Notes: generated by a model from the sequence alone, not told the origin. A stretch of DNA of 64,000 bases from Zea mays (GCF_902167145.1 NC_050098.1:11366501-11430500); one strand, 5' to 3'; counted from the stretch's first letter, positions 45,853-56,028 are shown. Numbers and translations are program-made.

Positions 45853-48243
45853 TTAGGCTTGGGTCTTAGGTACCCAACTCTTGTTGGGTCCTACAAGGTT
45901 AGTCACAATTGTCTTAGGGACCCAAATGCAAGTTTTATCACCCTTGCATTTTGCCCCTAATTTCCTAGCAACTATCTTCCTATCCTTTCTACAAATAGCA
46001 AAGGAAGCATTTAAAGCATGATAAATTGTAGAAGGACCATCCATAACTTTCCTAGCAACATGAACAATATTCTTTCTAGGCATATGATGAACAACATTTC
46101 TTCTATCAACATTTCTATCATGCACATAAGAAGAACTGGAAGCAAACATGGCATGAGAATCAAAGACATTATATGCATTACAACTCCTATAAGCATTTCT
46201 AGGTTGTCTTCTGTCATGGTACATAAAAGCATGGTTCTTTTTAGCACTAGTTGCCATAGGGGCCTTCCCTTTCTCCTTGGCAGAGATGGGAGCCTTATGG
46301 CTTGTCAAGTCCTTGGCTTCCCTCTTGTAGCCAAGTCCATCCTTAATTGAGGGATGTCTACCAATCGTGTAGGCATCCCTTGCAAATTTTAACTTGTCAA
46401 ATTCATTCTTGCTAGTCTTAAGTTGGGCATTAAGACTAGCCAATTCCTCATTTAATTTTGAAATTGAAACTAAGTGATCACTACAAGCATCAATGTCAAA
46501 ATCTTTACACCTATTACAAGTTTCAACAATTTCTACACAAGAATTAGATTTACTAGCTACTTCTAGTTTAGCACTTAAATCATCATTAACACTTCTTAAA
46601 GTAGCAATGGTTTCATGACAAGAAGATAATTCACTAGAGAGCATTTCATTCCTTTTAATTTCAAGAGCAAGAGATTTTTGTGCACTAACAAATTTATCAT
46701 GCTCCTCATATAAAAGATCCTCTTGTTTTTCTAGTAATCTATTCTTGTCATTCAAAGCATCAATCAACTCATTAATCTTATCAATTTTAGATCTATCTAA
46801 TCCCTTGAATAAGCATGAGTAATCTATCTCATCATCATCACTAGACTCATCCTCACTTGAAGAAGCATAAGTACTAGTATCATGAGTGCTTACTTTCTTC
46901 TCTCTTGCCATGAGGCAAGTGTGACGCTCGTTTGGGAAGAGAGATGACTTGTTGAAGGCGGTGGCGGCGAGTCCCTCATTGTCGGAGTCGGAGGAGGAGC
47001 AATCCGAATCCCACTCCTTTCCGATATGTGCCTCGCCCTTGGCCTTCTTGTAATGCTTCTTCTTCTCCCTCTTGTTCCCTTGGTCCTGATCACTATCATT
47101 GTCGGGACAGTTAGCAATAAAATGACCAAGCTTACCGCATTTGAAGCATGAGCGCTTCCCCTTGGCTTTGGTCTTGCTTGGCTGTCCCTTGCGACCTTTA
47201 AGCGCCGTCTTGAAGCGCTTAATGATGAGGGCCATCTCCTCATCATTGAGCCCGGCCGCCTCAACTTGCGCCACCTTGCTTGGTAGCGCCTCCTTGCTCC
47301 TTGTTGCCTTGAGAGCAATGGGTTGAGGCTCATGAATAGGACCGTTCAACGCGTCGTCCACGTATCTCGCCTCCTTGATCATCATTCGCCCGCTTACGAA
47401 TTTCCCAAGAACTTCTTCGGGCGACATCTTGGTGTACCTGGGATTTTCACGAATATTGTTCACCAAATGAGGATCAAGAACGGTAAAGGACCTTAGCATT
47501 AGGTGGACGACGTCGTGGTTCGTCCATCGCGTGCTCCCGTAGCTCCTTATTTTGTTGATAAGGGTCTTGAGCCGGTTGTATGTTTGAGTTGGCTCCTCGC
47601 CCCTTATCATCGCGAACCTCCCAAGCTCGCCCTCCACCAACTCCATTTTGGTGAGCAAAGTGACGTCGTTCCCCTCATGAGAGATCTTGAGGGTGTCCCA
47701 GATCTGCTTGGCATTGTCCAAGCCGCTCACCTTGTGATACTCGTCCCTGCACAAAGAGGCTAGCAACTCAGTAGTAGCTTGTGCATTTTTATGAATCTGT
47801 TCATTAATAAACATAGGGCTATCCGAGCTATCAAATTTCATTCCACTTTCCACAATCTCCCAAATGCTTGGATGGAGAGAAAACAGGTGAGTACGCATTT
47901 TGTGGCTCCAAAATCCGTAGTCTTCTCCATCAAAGTGAGGGGGCTTGCCAAGTGGAATGGGGAGCAATTGAGCATTAGAGCTATGCGGAATGCGCGAATA
48001 ATCGAAAGAAAAGTTTGAGTTAACCGTCTTTCGTCTATCGTAGTCGTCGTCGTCCTTTTGGGAGGAGGAAGATTCGTCGCTGTCGTAGTAGACAATTTCC
48101 TTGATGCGCCTTGTCTTCTTCTTCCTCCCGTCTTTTCTTTTGTGGCCCACGCCCGAGTCGGTAGGCTTGTCATCTTTGGGCTCGTTGACGAAGGACTCTT
48201 TCTCCTTATCGTTGATCACCATCCCCTTGCCCTTAGGATCCAT
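45853..48243 (-). CDS. Element D gag
   Basis: The 796-residue capsid and nucleocapsid precursor starts [17 protein letters not shown], 50 bp inside the 5' LTR boundary. A basic, acidic-spaced N-terminus is followed by the Copia gag core ([33 protein letters not shown]) at about 150-300. One CCHC knuckle, [14 protein letters not shown], lies near residue 365, followed by a Lys-rich stretch. A long C-terminal coiled coil (~480-650) ends in WVPKTQA. The length and long coiled tail fit SIRE-lineage gags. No internal stop was found. Confidence 0.92.
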   Translation of the reverse strand: MDPKGKGMVINDKEKESFVNEPKDDKPTDSGVGHKRKDGRKKKTRRIKEIVYYDSDESSSSQKDDDDYDRRKTVNSNFSFDYSRIPHSSNAQLLPIPLGKPPHFDGEDYGFWSHKMRTHLFSLHPSIWEIVESGMKFDSSDSPMFINEQIHKNAQATTELLASLCRDEYHKVSGLDNAKQIWDTLKISHEGNDVTLLTKMELVEGELGRFAMIRGEEPTQTYNRLKTLINKIRSYGSTRWTNHDVVHLMLRSFTVLDPHLVNNIRENPRYTKMSPEEVLGKFVSGRMMIKEARYVDDALNGPIHEPQPIALKATRSKEALPSKVAQVEAAGLNDEEMALIIKRFKTALKGRKGQPSKTKAKGKRSCFKCGKLGHFIANCPDNDSDQDQGNKREKKKHYKKAKGEAHIGKEWDSDCSSSDSDNEGLAATAFNKSSLFPNERHTCLMAREKKVSTHDTSTYASSSEDESSDDDEIDYSCLFKGLDRSKIDKINELIDALNDKNRLLEKQEDLLYEEHDKFVSAQKSLALEIKRNEMLSSELSSCHETIATLRSVNDDLSAKLEVASKSNSCVEIVETCNRCKDFDIDACSDHLVSISKLNEELASLNAQLKTSKNEFDKLKFARDAYTIGRHPSIKDGLGYKREAKDLTSHKAPISAKEKGKAPMATSAKKNHAFMYHDRRQPRNAYRSCNAYNVFDSHAMFASSSSYVHDRNVDRRNVVHHMPRKNIVHVARKVMDGPSTIYHALNASFAICRKDRKIVARKLGAKCKGDKTCIWVPKTIVTNLVGPNKSWVPKTQA

Positions 48244-48278
48244 CTCTTCGGGCGGTTAGTCCCTTTCTTGAAGAGAAC

Positions 48279-48293
48279 GGCTCCGATACCAAT
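48279..48293 (-). other. Element D primer binding site
   Basis: The minus strand reads AATTGGTATCGGAGC directly after the 5' LTR, matching that of element B. Confidence 0.85.
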
Positions 48294-49505
48294 TGAGAGC
48301 ACCTAGAGGGGGGTGAATAGGTGATCCTGTAATACTTCAAAACTTAAGCCACAAAACTTGGTTAATCGTTAGCACAATAATTGCCAAGTGGCTAAAGAGG
48401 AACAAAACACAATAACCAACAAAGATCAATCACAGAGATGGCACAGTGGTTATCCCGTGGTTCGGCCAAGACCAACGCTTGCCTACTCCACGTTGTGGCG
48501 TCCCAACGGACGAGGGTTGCAATCAACCCCTCTCAAGCGGTCCAAAGACCCACTTGAATACCACGGTGTTTTGCTTGCTTTTTCTCAATCCCGTTTGCGA
48601 GGAATCTCCACAACTTGGAGTCTCTCGCCCTTACACTTGAAGTTCACAAAGAAACACGGAGTAAGGGAGGGAAGCAACACACACAAATCCACAGCAAAAT
48701 GTGCACACACACGGCCAAGAATCGAGCTCAAAAGACTATCTCAAAGTTCTCACTAGAACAGAGCTCGAATCACTGAGAATGACAAACGAATGCGCAAAGA
48801 CTGAGTGTGGATGATCAAGAATGCTCTAAGGTTGCTTGGTGTACTCCTCCATGCGCCTAGGGGACCCTTTTATAGCCCCAAGGCAGCTAGGAGCCGTTGA
48901 GAGCAAATCTGGAAGGCCATTCTTGCCTTCTGTCGTCTGGTGCACCGGACAGTGTCCGGTGCCCGATTTCTTTCCTTCTACGGCGAAGTCGACCGTTGGC
49001 AGCCAGAGAGCTGTTGGCGCACCGAACATGTCCGGTGCACACCGGACAGTCCGGTGCCCCTTCCGACCGTTGGCTCGACCACGTGTCGCGCGCGGATTCC
49101 GCGGCCGACCGTTGGCCCGGCCGACCGTTGGCTCACCGGACAGTCCGGTGCACACCGAACAGTCCGGTGAATTATAGTCGTACGTCGCCGGTGAATTCCC
49201 GAGAGCGGCCCCTTCGCTCGAGCCAGCCTGGCACACCGGACACTGTCCGGTGCACCACCGGACAGTCCGGTGCTCCCAGACTCAGCAGATTCTTGGCTGC
49301 TCGAGCCAAGACATTTTCAATTGGATTTTTCCTGTTTCCAGCACTTAGACACAATACATTAGTCCATAAAACAATGTACTAAGTCTGAGAGACATACCTT
49401 TATCCTTGATTTGTACATTGTCCACCTTTTTACACTTAGGCACTTGTGTTGGACACTAAATCACCAAAATACTTAGAAATGGCCCAAGGGCACATTTCCC
49501 TTTCA
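48294..49505 (-). repeat. Element D 5' LTR (1212 bp)
   Basis: The TATA box (TATAAAA on minus) is at 48868-48874. Upstream on the minus strand lie palindromes at 48938-48965, 49018-49057, 49134-49170 and 49230-49273, and AACGG sites (seen as CCGTT on plus) near 48895, 49012, 49067, 49107 and 49125. Confidence 0.95.
48868..48874 (-). promoter_or_regulatory. TATA box of element D 5' LTR
   Basis: TATAAAA in GGGGCTATAAAAGGGTCCCC, nearly the same block as in element B. Confidence 0.65.
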
Positions 49506-49789
49506 AAACCCTGAGGGACTACAGCTACAAAATTGAGCAAAGTCCCTCTCCTATGTGATAATAAGAGTGCAATCCGCATGGCGGATAATCCCGTTGAACA
49601 CAGCCGCAATAAGCACATAGACATTCGGTATCACTTTTTGAGGGATCACCAACAAAGGGGGATATCGAGATAGCTTATGTTAGCACCAACGAACAATTAG
49701 CCGATATCTTTACCAAACCATTAGATGAGAAAACCTTTAGCAAACTTAGGAATGAGCTAAATATACTTGATTCTCAGAATTTTGATTGA
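49506..49789 (+). pseudogene. Element A pol part 3: RNase H C-terminus
   Basis: Resumes after the second AAACC with LRDYSYK, then [45 protein letters not shown] and the end LDSQNFD-TGA. It aligns along its length with the end of D pol. One frameshift occurs near 49660. Confidence 0.85.
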
Positions 49790-50649
49790 AACATTGCACA
49801 CATAGCTCATTTATATACATTTGATCATATCTCTTTTATGTCTATGACTAATGTGTTTTTCAAGTGTATTTCTATGCTGAGTCGTGGCTTGAAAGGGAAA
49901 TGGAGTCTTCTGCGAAGACAAGGCTTCCACTCCACTCTAACGATATCATTAACCCTTCGGCATCACTCCACATCACTCTCACAATTGGTATAATCTTTCA
50001 CTCATATTTACTTGTACCAATAGGGGAGAAAGTAAGTAGGGCTCTCAAAATCTCCATTTTTGGCGATTAATGCCAAAGGGGGAGAAATATTAAGCCCAAA
50101 GCAAAAGGACCGCACCACCAAACTTCAAAATTTTCGAAATGATAATTTATGCTTGTCTTTTCAATTGGTATCTTATGATGGAAATTTTTAGTTAATACAT
50201 TTCAAATTGGTATGTCGAATTTCAATTGATACATTTTCAAAAACATCCCAAGTATGAGTTTCCAATTGATATCTATTAAAACCCTCTTGAAAGCTAAGAG
50301 GAGAATTTTATTAAGGGGGAGTTTTGTTTAGTCAAAGCAAAAGCATTTGAATCACGGGGAGAAAATTTCAAATCTTGAAAATGCTTCTCAAAATCTTATT
50401 CATATACCTTTGACTATTTGCAAAAAGACTTTGAAACAACTTTCCAAAAGAATCTGCAAAAACAAAACAAGTGGTGTAAATGTGGTCCAAAATGTTAAAA
50501 TAAAAGAAACCAACCATGCATATTTAATAGAAGTATTAATTGGTTTAATTCTAAGCAACCTATGCACTTACCTTATACAAACTAGTTCAATTTTGCACTT
50601 ATATATTTGCTTTGGTTTGTGTTGGCATCAATCACCAAAAAGGGGAGAT
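49790..50649 (+). other. Element A 3' non-coding region and polypurine tract
   Basis: No gene is seen in this AT-rich stretch. It contains a tract-like CCAAAGGGGGAGAAAT at ~50073-50088 and several copies of CAATTGGTATCTT-like text at 50160-50270. The true polypurine tract AAAAAGGGGAGATT abuts the LTR (~50636-50649). There is no env-like ORF. Confidence 0.75.
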
Positions 50650-51861
50650 TGAAAGGGAAATAAGGTTTAACCTTTTCCCATAAATGATTTTGGTGGTTGA
50701 ATGCCCAACACAAATAACTGGACTAACTAGTTTGCTCTAGATTATATATTCTATAGGTGCATAAAGGTTCAACACAAATCGATAAAAGATCAAAGTTAGA
50801 GTTCAAAAGAAAGTAGCAAAAGAAACCAAAGAGAACCCTGGTCTACCACACCGGACTGTCCGGTGTGCCACCAGACACTGTCCGGTGCACCAGGGCCATA
50901 CCACTCTGAACTTGCCACCTTCGGGTTTCAGAAAAGCCGCTCCGCTATAATTCACTGAACTGTCCGGTGTGACACCGGACTGTCCAGTGTGACACCGGAT
51001 TGTCCAGTGCACCAGCAAAGCAATGACTCACAGTGCAACGGTCGACTGCAACGGACACCTGCAAAGTGCTACAGTGCGCGGACAGTTCGCGCAGAAGTCG
51101 GAGCAGCCGCCAGAGGCGCACCGGACAGTGCACAGTACCTGTCCGGTGCCGCAAGAAGACAAAGCTCCAACGGTTGAAACCGCCAGAACCCTAACGGTTG
51201 GTTGACGTGGCTGGCGCACGGGACAGTGTCTGGTGCGCCCATCGACAACAGCCGGCCCCAACGGTTGAATTGGTGGTTGAGGGCTATAAATACCCCCCAA
51301 CCACCTCCACTCCAATGATCCAAGTATTCACAACAGTGCATTCAATACAAGAGCAATACACTTCAATCCAAAAACACAATTCAAGTGATCGATCCATTCA
51401 AAGTCCCAAATTCAACCCTAGCACATTAGGACTTGTGAGAGGATTCTTTGTGTTCCTTGTTGCTCTTGTTTGCTTGGCTTGGCTTTCTTTTCTTTCTCAC
51501 TTCTTACTCTCAAGTGCTTTGTAAGCGAGGCAAGAGACACCAATTGTGTGGTGATCCTTGTGGGGTCTAAGTGACCCATGAAATTAAGGAAGAAGCCTCA
51601 CTCGGTCTAGGTGATCGTTTGAGAGAGGGAAAGGGTTGAAAGAGACCCGGTCTTTAGGACCACCTCAACGGGGACTAGGTTCTTTGGGACCGAACCTCGG
51701 TAAAACAAATCACCATGTCATCCGCTTTACTTTCTTGGTTGATTTGTTTTCCCTCTCTTTCGGACTCAGATTTAATTCTAACGCTAACTCCGGCTTGTAG
51801 TGTGTGCTTAAGTTTGTAAATTTCAGATTTCGCCTATCCACCCCCCTCTAGGCGACTTTCA
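50650..51861 (+). repeat. Element A 3' LTR (1212 bp)
   Basis: Reads TGAAAGGGAAATAAGG to CTAGGCGACTTTCA. The TATA box TATAAATA is at 51285-51292. Upstream of it lie several CACCGGACTGTCCGGTG-type palindromes (~50846-51150) and AACGG sites (51037, 51049, 51169, 51193 and 51260 approximately). The five bases after it (GTGAT, 51862-51866) should be the TSD; the other copy is outside the window. Confidence 0.85.
51285..51292 (+). promoter_or_regulatory. TATA box of element A LTR
   Basis: TATAAATA in GGGCTATAAATACCCC, with AACGG and palindromic sites upstream. Confidence 0.6.
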
Positions 51862-51863
51862 GT

Positions 51864-52025
51864 GATGTTGATTTAGGTCCCCATCGACTTTTGGCGGGGG
51901 TTGTTAGCAGTAGTCGTGCATTTGATGTCGTGTCCGCCCTTGGGCTATTTAGCGAGGGCTGGGAGCTTGAGATCATGTTGCGCAAATATAGGGAGGTTGG
52001 TCTTATACTGAAGGATGAGTCCTGA
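51864..52025 (+). pseudogene. Possible 3' end of a plus-strand ORF in element G, cut by element A
   Basis: An open frame with no stop from the A insertion point, containing VDLGPHRLLAGVVSSS, AFDVVSALGLFSEGWE and LRKYREVGLILKDES, then TGA. It is opposite in strand to element G as oriented by its LTR TATA box. It reads like real protein but is only 53 codons, which chance alone could leave open. It may be the end of an antisense ORF like those of Tat-lineage elements. Confidence 0.35.
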
Positions 52026-52349
52026 AGTCCTTGGTTGTGGGGCCACATGAAAATGTAATGATGACTTCATCAACACTAAGAGTGGTTTGTACTAATAATG
52101 TATTCTGGCAATGCTGGCGGTTGTCTTTGATCGGCAAAAATAAAATGAAGCGCCGCCCTCTCCCCTCCTTTGCATATGGGGGACGGGCGCCAGCCTTAGG
52201 GTAGACCACTTTTTTTGGGTGCCCCCGCGCCACATGTGTATTTTGCTGCTATTTGTTTTACTATGCTCTCAAGAGACTTCGTACCTCTGGTTGTGTTCAA
52301 CAATGTTTTGTTTTGATCAGGGGTCATCCGTGGGCATATGTTTTGCATG

Positions 52350-52995
52350 CGGAGGCGTCTTCGCCAGTATTTTATTTAGTATGGTGTGCACCTGGAGGTG
52401 TGTTTGCCAACATTTTATTTAATATGTCGTCGTTGTGTTAGTTGCACATGGGGGTGTTTTTGCACTCGGAGGTGTCTTCGCCTATATTTTTATTTTAATC
52501 TGACGTCACCCTGAGGCATTGTTTGCACTTGCAGGCATCTTTGCCTAGATTTTATTTTTATCCGGCGTCGCCCTAAGGCGTTGTTTGCACCCGGAGGCGG
52601 CTTTTGCGCCCGAAGGCGTCTTCACCATGAATTTATTTTAATTGGGCGTCGCCATGAGGCGGTTTTGCACCCGGAGGTGGCTTTGTACCCGGAGGTGTCT
52701 TCGCCAAGATTTTATGTTAATTTGGCGTCGTCCTGAGGCGGTTTTGCAACCGGAGGTGTCTTCACCAAGATTTTATTTTAATCTGGCATCACCCTAAGAC
52801 GTTGTTTGCACCCGTAGGCGGTTTTTTGTACTTGGAGGCGCCTTTTATGCCCAGAGTCATCTTCACCTAGATTTTATTTTAATTTGGCGTCGCCCTATGG
52901 AGTTGTTTGCACCCAGAGGCGGCTTCGCCTAGATTTTATTTTAATCTGGCGTCACCCTGAGGCGGTTTTGCACCTGGAGGTGTCGTCGCACGTCG
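52350..52995. repeat. Degenerate tandem repeat array in element G
   Basis: About ten imperfect units of roughly 55-95 bp. Each combines CCCGGAGGTGTCTTCGCC, AAGATTTTATTTTAATCTGG and CGTCGCCCTGAGGCGGTTTTG. Units differ by substitutions and internal loss of segments. No continuous reading frame crosses the array. Confidence 0.8.
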
Positions 52996-53629
52996 CGGAT
53001 GAGCTTTGCTTGGCGCGACAGTGACTGTCTTTGGGGCTGAATGTTGGCTTGTGAGCCTTTTTCGGTCATGATGTTTGTTGGTGGATCTGCTTTATTACAA
53101 GGCTCTGCCTCATTAAAAACCTCGTCCCTTTGCAAGGAAAAGAGCACAAGCCCGAATGTTCGGTGTTTAAATATTACATGGGCATCCAAAGGCCCGAATG
53201 TTTAAATATTATGCATTTACATAGTAGCTTCGCCGACTAACACAATATAGATGAGGAGGGCCGCGTCTGGAGATTGGAGTTGCGTGTGCGAAGGCCTTTG
53301 AGTAACAATGGCTCCTCAGTGTTGATGTTGATATCTAGGCTGGCCTCTAAGTCTTCGTCGTCGTTCTTTGAGGGCATCCCGAATGGGTGGCGGGGGTCTG
53401 CGGCGGCAGCAAAACCTAGGGTGTGGGAGGCAGGTTCCTTGTCTAGTATGGCCGAACCTTGACTTGGTAAGGTTTGGCTTTTTTGGGTGGGGCGGAGGGT
53501 CTTCTGAGTCTTCTGAACTGGTGGTGTGGACCACACCCGCTTGCTCGATGGAGGCAACTTTCTACTTTTGTTTTGTGAGGGGGTCCTCACCCTTTGGTTT
53601 AGGTGGTGGGGAATGATTGGTGGTGAGGG
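52996..53629 (-). pseudogene. Element G gag-like remnant
   Basis: The minus strand has a 117-codon frame (53237-53590) containing KNDDEDLEASLDININTEE. A second frame (53316-53534) overlaps it with HTTSSEDSEDPPPHPKK. Text on the far side of the solo LTR (MTPKNSTCPSPPSNDDDAR from 54917, then ASLAVKKGK) leads into one of these frames, so this is a frameshifted gag-like region. Nothing enzymatic is seen. Confidence 0.45.
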
Positions 53630-53634
53630 CTACC

Positions 53635-54829
53635 TAAAAGTCGCCTAGAGTGGGGGTGAATAGGCGAAACCTGAAATTTACAAACTTTAAACGCACACTA
53701 TGCTCGGGATTAGTGTTAGAAATAATTCGGAGTGCGGAAGATAGTTCTCCTTGCCAAGAGTTGCTCAACCAATGCGGATAACTTTGGGAGCCAAATCAAA
53801 TCAATATGCGCAAGGGAACTTTTAGAAAGACGAGAGGGGATAAACAAATCGAATGGAGATCAACACAAATGAACACGACGATTTGCTTACCGAGGTTCGG
53901 TTCCAAAGAACCTTGTCCCCGTTGAGGAGGCCACAAAGGTTGGGTCTATTCCAACCCTTTCCCTCTCTCAATCGATCACATAGACTGGTCGAGTGCTTCT
54001 CCTTAATCACTTGGGTCACTAAGACCTCATAAGGATCACCACACACTTAGGTGTCTCTTGCTTGCTTTACAATTCACTTAGAAGGTTGAGAAAGAGATGA
54101 AGAAAGCACAATTGCGAAAAACAAGCAAAAAGAGCGACAAATAACACATGGATCACACTCTCTCAAGTTACTAAGCACTAATAATCACTTGTCTTAATTA
54201 TGGAACTTGAAGAGATTGGAAGCTTTGAGTGTGTCTCGAAATAGATTGCTAGCTCTTGTATTAAATGTGAATGAGTGGAGTGCTTCGATGATATGAATGG
54301 AGGTGGTTGGGGTTGTATTTATAGCCTCCAACCACTTCCTAGACGTTGCTCCTTTTCTGTCGACCGTAGACGGTCCGCGCCCCTGGTCCGGATGGTCCGC
54401 CCGTGCACATCAACGGCTGAAATCGCAACGGTCAGCAGTAACAGCTATATCAACGACTATAGTGCATTTAATGCGTCGTCAGATGTCAGATAAAGAAGTC
54501 GCGGACGGTCTGGTAGTGCACCCCAGACAGTCCACGAGGACGCTAAAAATGAATTTTACAGAACCCGTCACCTTCGGGTTTTCTGGTTTTACAACGACTG
54601 GACGGTCCGCGCCTGAGGCCAGACGGTCCGCGTTTGGTGTTTTTCAAAAAAAACTTCTCCTGTCTGGAATAATCTACGGTATTCCGGACAGTCGACTTAG
54701 AATAGTTGTAGATAAGCTTATGCACCTGAGAAATAATCAACTAGGCAAACTAGTTAGTCCACGTGGTTTGTGATGGACGTTAAACACAAAAAACGATTAT
54801 AGGAAATGTTTAAGTCCATTCCCCTTTCA
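53635..54829 (-). mobile_element. Solo LTR of a SIRE/Maximus Copia element
   Basis: 1195 bp flanked by the TSD CTACC (53630-53634 and 54830-54834) with no internal region. The minus strand reads TGAAAGGGGAATGG to CCTCTAGGCGACTTTTA-type ends, with one terminal base changed (TA for TG on plus). A TATA box (TATAAATA on minus) is at 54316-54323, with GGACGGTCCGCG-type inverted repeats upstream. It arose by recombination between the two LTRs of an inserted element. It splits the gag-like region of G. Confidence 0.85.
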
Positions 54830-54956
54830 CTACCTTGCCTTTCTTGACGGCGAGGGAGGCCCTGGCGTCATCGTCGTTTGATGGTGGGCTAGGACAAGTG
54901 CTGTTCTTGGGAGTCATGTGGTTGTTGTATTCGTCACACAAACGGTGGGTGTCAAA
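54830..54956 (-). pseudogene. Element G gag-like start and primer-site region
   Basis: After the LTR the minus strand reads TTTGACACCCACCGTTTG, which is in primer-site position but not a clean match to a tRNA I know. The ATG at 54917 opens MTPKNSTCPSPPSNDDDAR, then the solo LTR interrupts. Confidence 0.45.
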
Positions 54957-55525
54957 TGTTGAGCACTGACACGCGGTTGCACTGTCAGGTGGACCCAAAC
55001 ACTCAGAGAATAGGTGAGAGCTCAGGAGCGCGGCAAAACGAATAGCGGAGAACTATAGCTTCTTGTTATGTGTGTCCCATCCAGCTGCAGGCGGGATATT
55101 TATAGGCCCGTCCAAGGGTAGGTGGTCCAAAATACGACCCTAACCCCGGTTACCAACTATATTCCGAGAATATTTCTCTCGACGGAGTAATTACAATGTC
55201 GTGCACACCACGGGCGTCGTGCACCAAATAGTGGACACATACCCTACGCTAACAGGTGGGCCAACGAAGGCACTGACACATGGTGGACCGACGCATGGTC
55301 TTCGTTGGCGTTGTTGGAGCCTTCGCGCCTTGACGCAACTGTCTGCTTGTCCAGACTCGACGAAGAATGTCGAGGACTCTGCATCGTGATCGTGACAGGG
55401 CATCGGCTGCTCGGCCATCTTGAGGCCTTCGCCTCACGTAGCCCTCTTATAGCATTTCGTCAGAGTGAAGGAGGCCTTCGCTGATGGCCCCTTTGCTCGT
55501 GGGGTGTGTTCGGCTCCACCCAACA
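54957..55525 (-). repeat. Element G 5' LTR (569 bp)
   Basis: Minus-strand ends TGTTGGGTGGAGCC and GTGCTCAACA give TGTTG/CAACA inverted termini. The TATA box (TATAAATA on minus) lies at ~55091-55099, in GGCCTATAAATATCCCGCC. No partner LTR is in the window. Confidence 0.65.
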
Positions 55526-55796
55526 TATACCACTCAAAATTTTGAAAAATTGAAAACTAATTCAATTGCATGCCACTCCATGGTATCAAAAGGAACGAGT
55601 CGTCCAATTTATAAAAGTTAAGTTGTTTGTATAAAATTATTCTTTTTTAATATATGTCATCTTACATTATCACTTACTAGCCAATTATCTTGCACTTCCT
55701 AAGTCTCAAAATAAAATTTATTTTAGTCATTCAGTGGATTCATATAATAATTTATATATATTGCGTATGTGTCTAAATTCATCATCATTTATTTGA

Positions 55797-56028
55797 GGGG
55801 GTGTTTGGTTACCCCCAAACTAAAATTTAGTCCCTGTCATATCGAATGTTTGAACCTCCGTTCCGGGTATTAAATATAGTCGGATTATAAAACTAATTTG
55901 TCAGCCGAAGATTAAAAGACGAGACGAATCTAGTCCAGTTGGTTGGGTCTATATTTCATACTCCTATTTAAAAGTCAAACGCTTGATGTGACCCGGGCTA
56001 AACTTTAGCAGGAGCAACCAAACACCCT
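55797..56028. mobile_element. MITE, superfamily not resolved
   Basis: Terminal inverted repeats of GGGGTGTTTGGTT type (left at ~55797-55812, right complement at ~56016-56028) enclose ~200 bp with internal text GGATTATAAAACTAATTTG and GAGACGAATCTAG seen in many grass MITEs. The target duplication is unclear. Confidence 0.65.

Larger units (their letters stand above)
40608..49505 (-). mobile_element. Element D: intact Opie-like Ty1/Copia retrotransposon, 8.9 kb
   Basis: A minus-strand SIRE/Maximus-lineage element flanked by the perfect TSD AAACC (40603-40607 and 49506-49510). LTRs are 1254 and 1212 bp, and the LTR start TGAAAGGGAAATGTGCCC resembles maize Opie. Gag (796 codons) and pol (1068 codons) are both unbroken, and the primer site and polypurine tract are intact. 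By eye the LTRs differ at about ten bases apart from indels, suggesting a recent insertion. It is the only candidate autonomous element in the window. It is inserted in the RNase H of element A. Confidence 0.92.
19865..51861 (+). mobile_element. Element A: Ty1/Copia SIRE/Maximus element, broken by three insertions
   Basis: A Ji/Opie-like plus-strand element whose 5' LTR and gag N-terminus lie left of the window. It reads gag to 22007, then protease and integrase to 22899 (B inserted), integrase, RT and RNase H at 38511-40607 (D inserted), the RNase H end at 49511-49789, a 3' non-coding stretch, a polypurine tract and the 3' LTR 50650-51861. Each break rejoins in frame once the insert and one TSD copy are disregarded. 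Stop codons and frameshifts in gag, integrase and RT show it is dead. Confidence 0.9.
51862..55525 (-). mobile_element. Element G: Cinful/Zeon-like LTR element (right-hand part)
   Basis: The outermost host of the nest. The 5' LTR is 54957-55525 on the minus strand, and internal DNA runs left to the point where element A is inserted (51862). The rest lies outside the window. The LTR starts TGTTGGGTGG, which together with its ~570-bp length recalls the maize Cinful/Zeon group; this naming is tentative. The bases after the LTR (TATAC, 55526-55530) would be the TSD. Confidence 0.6.
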
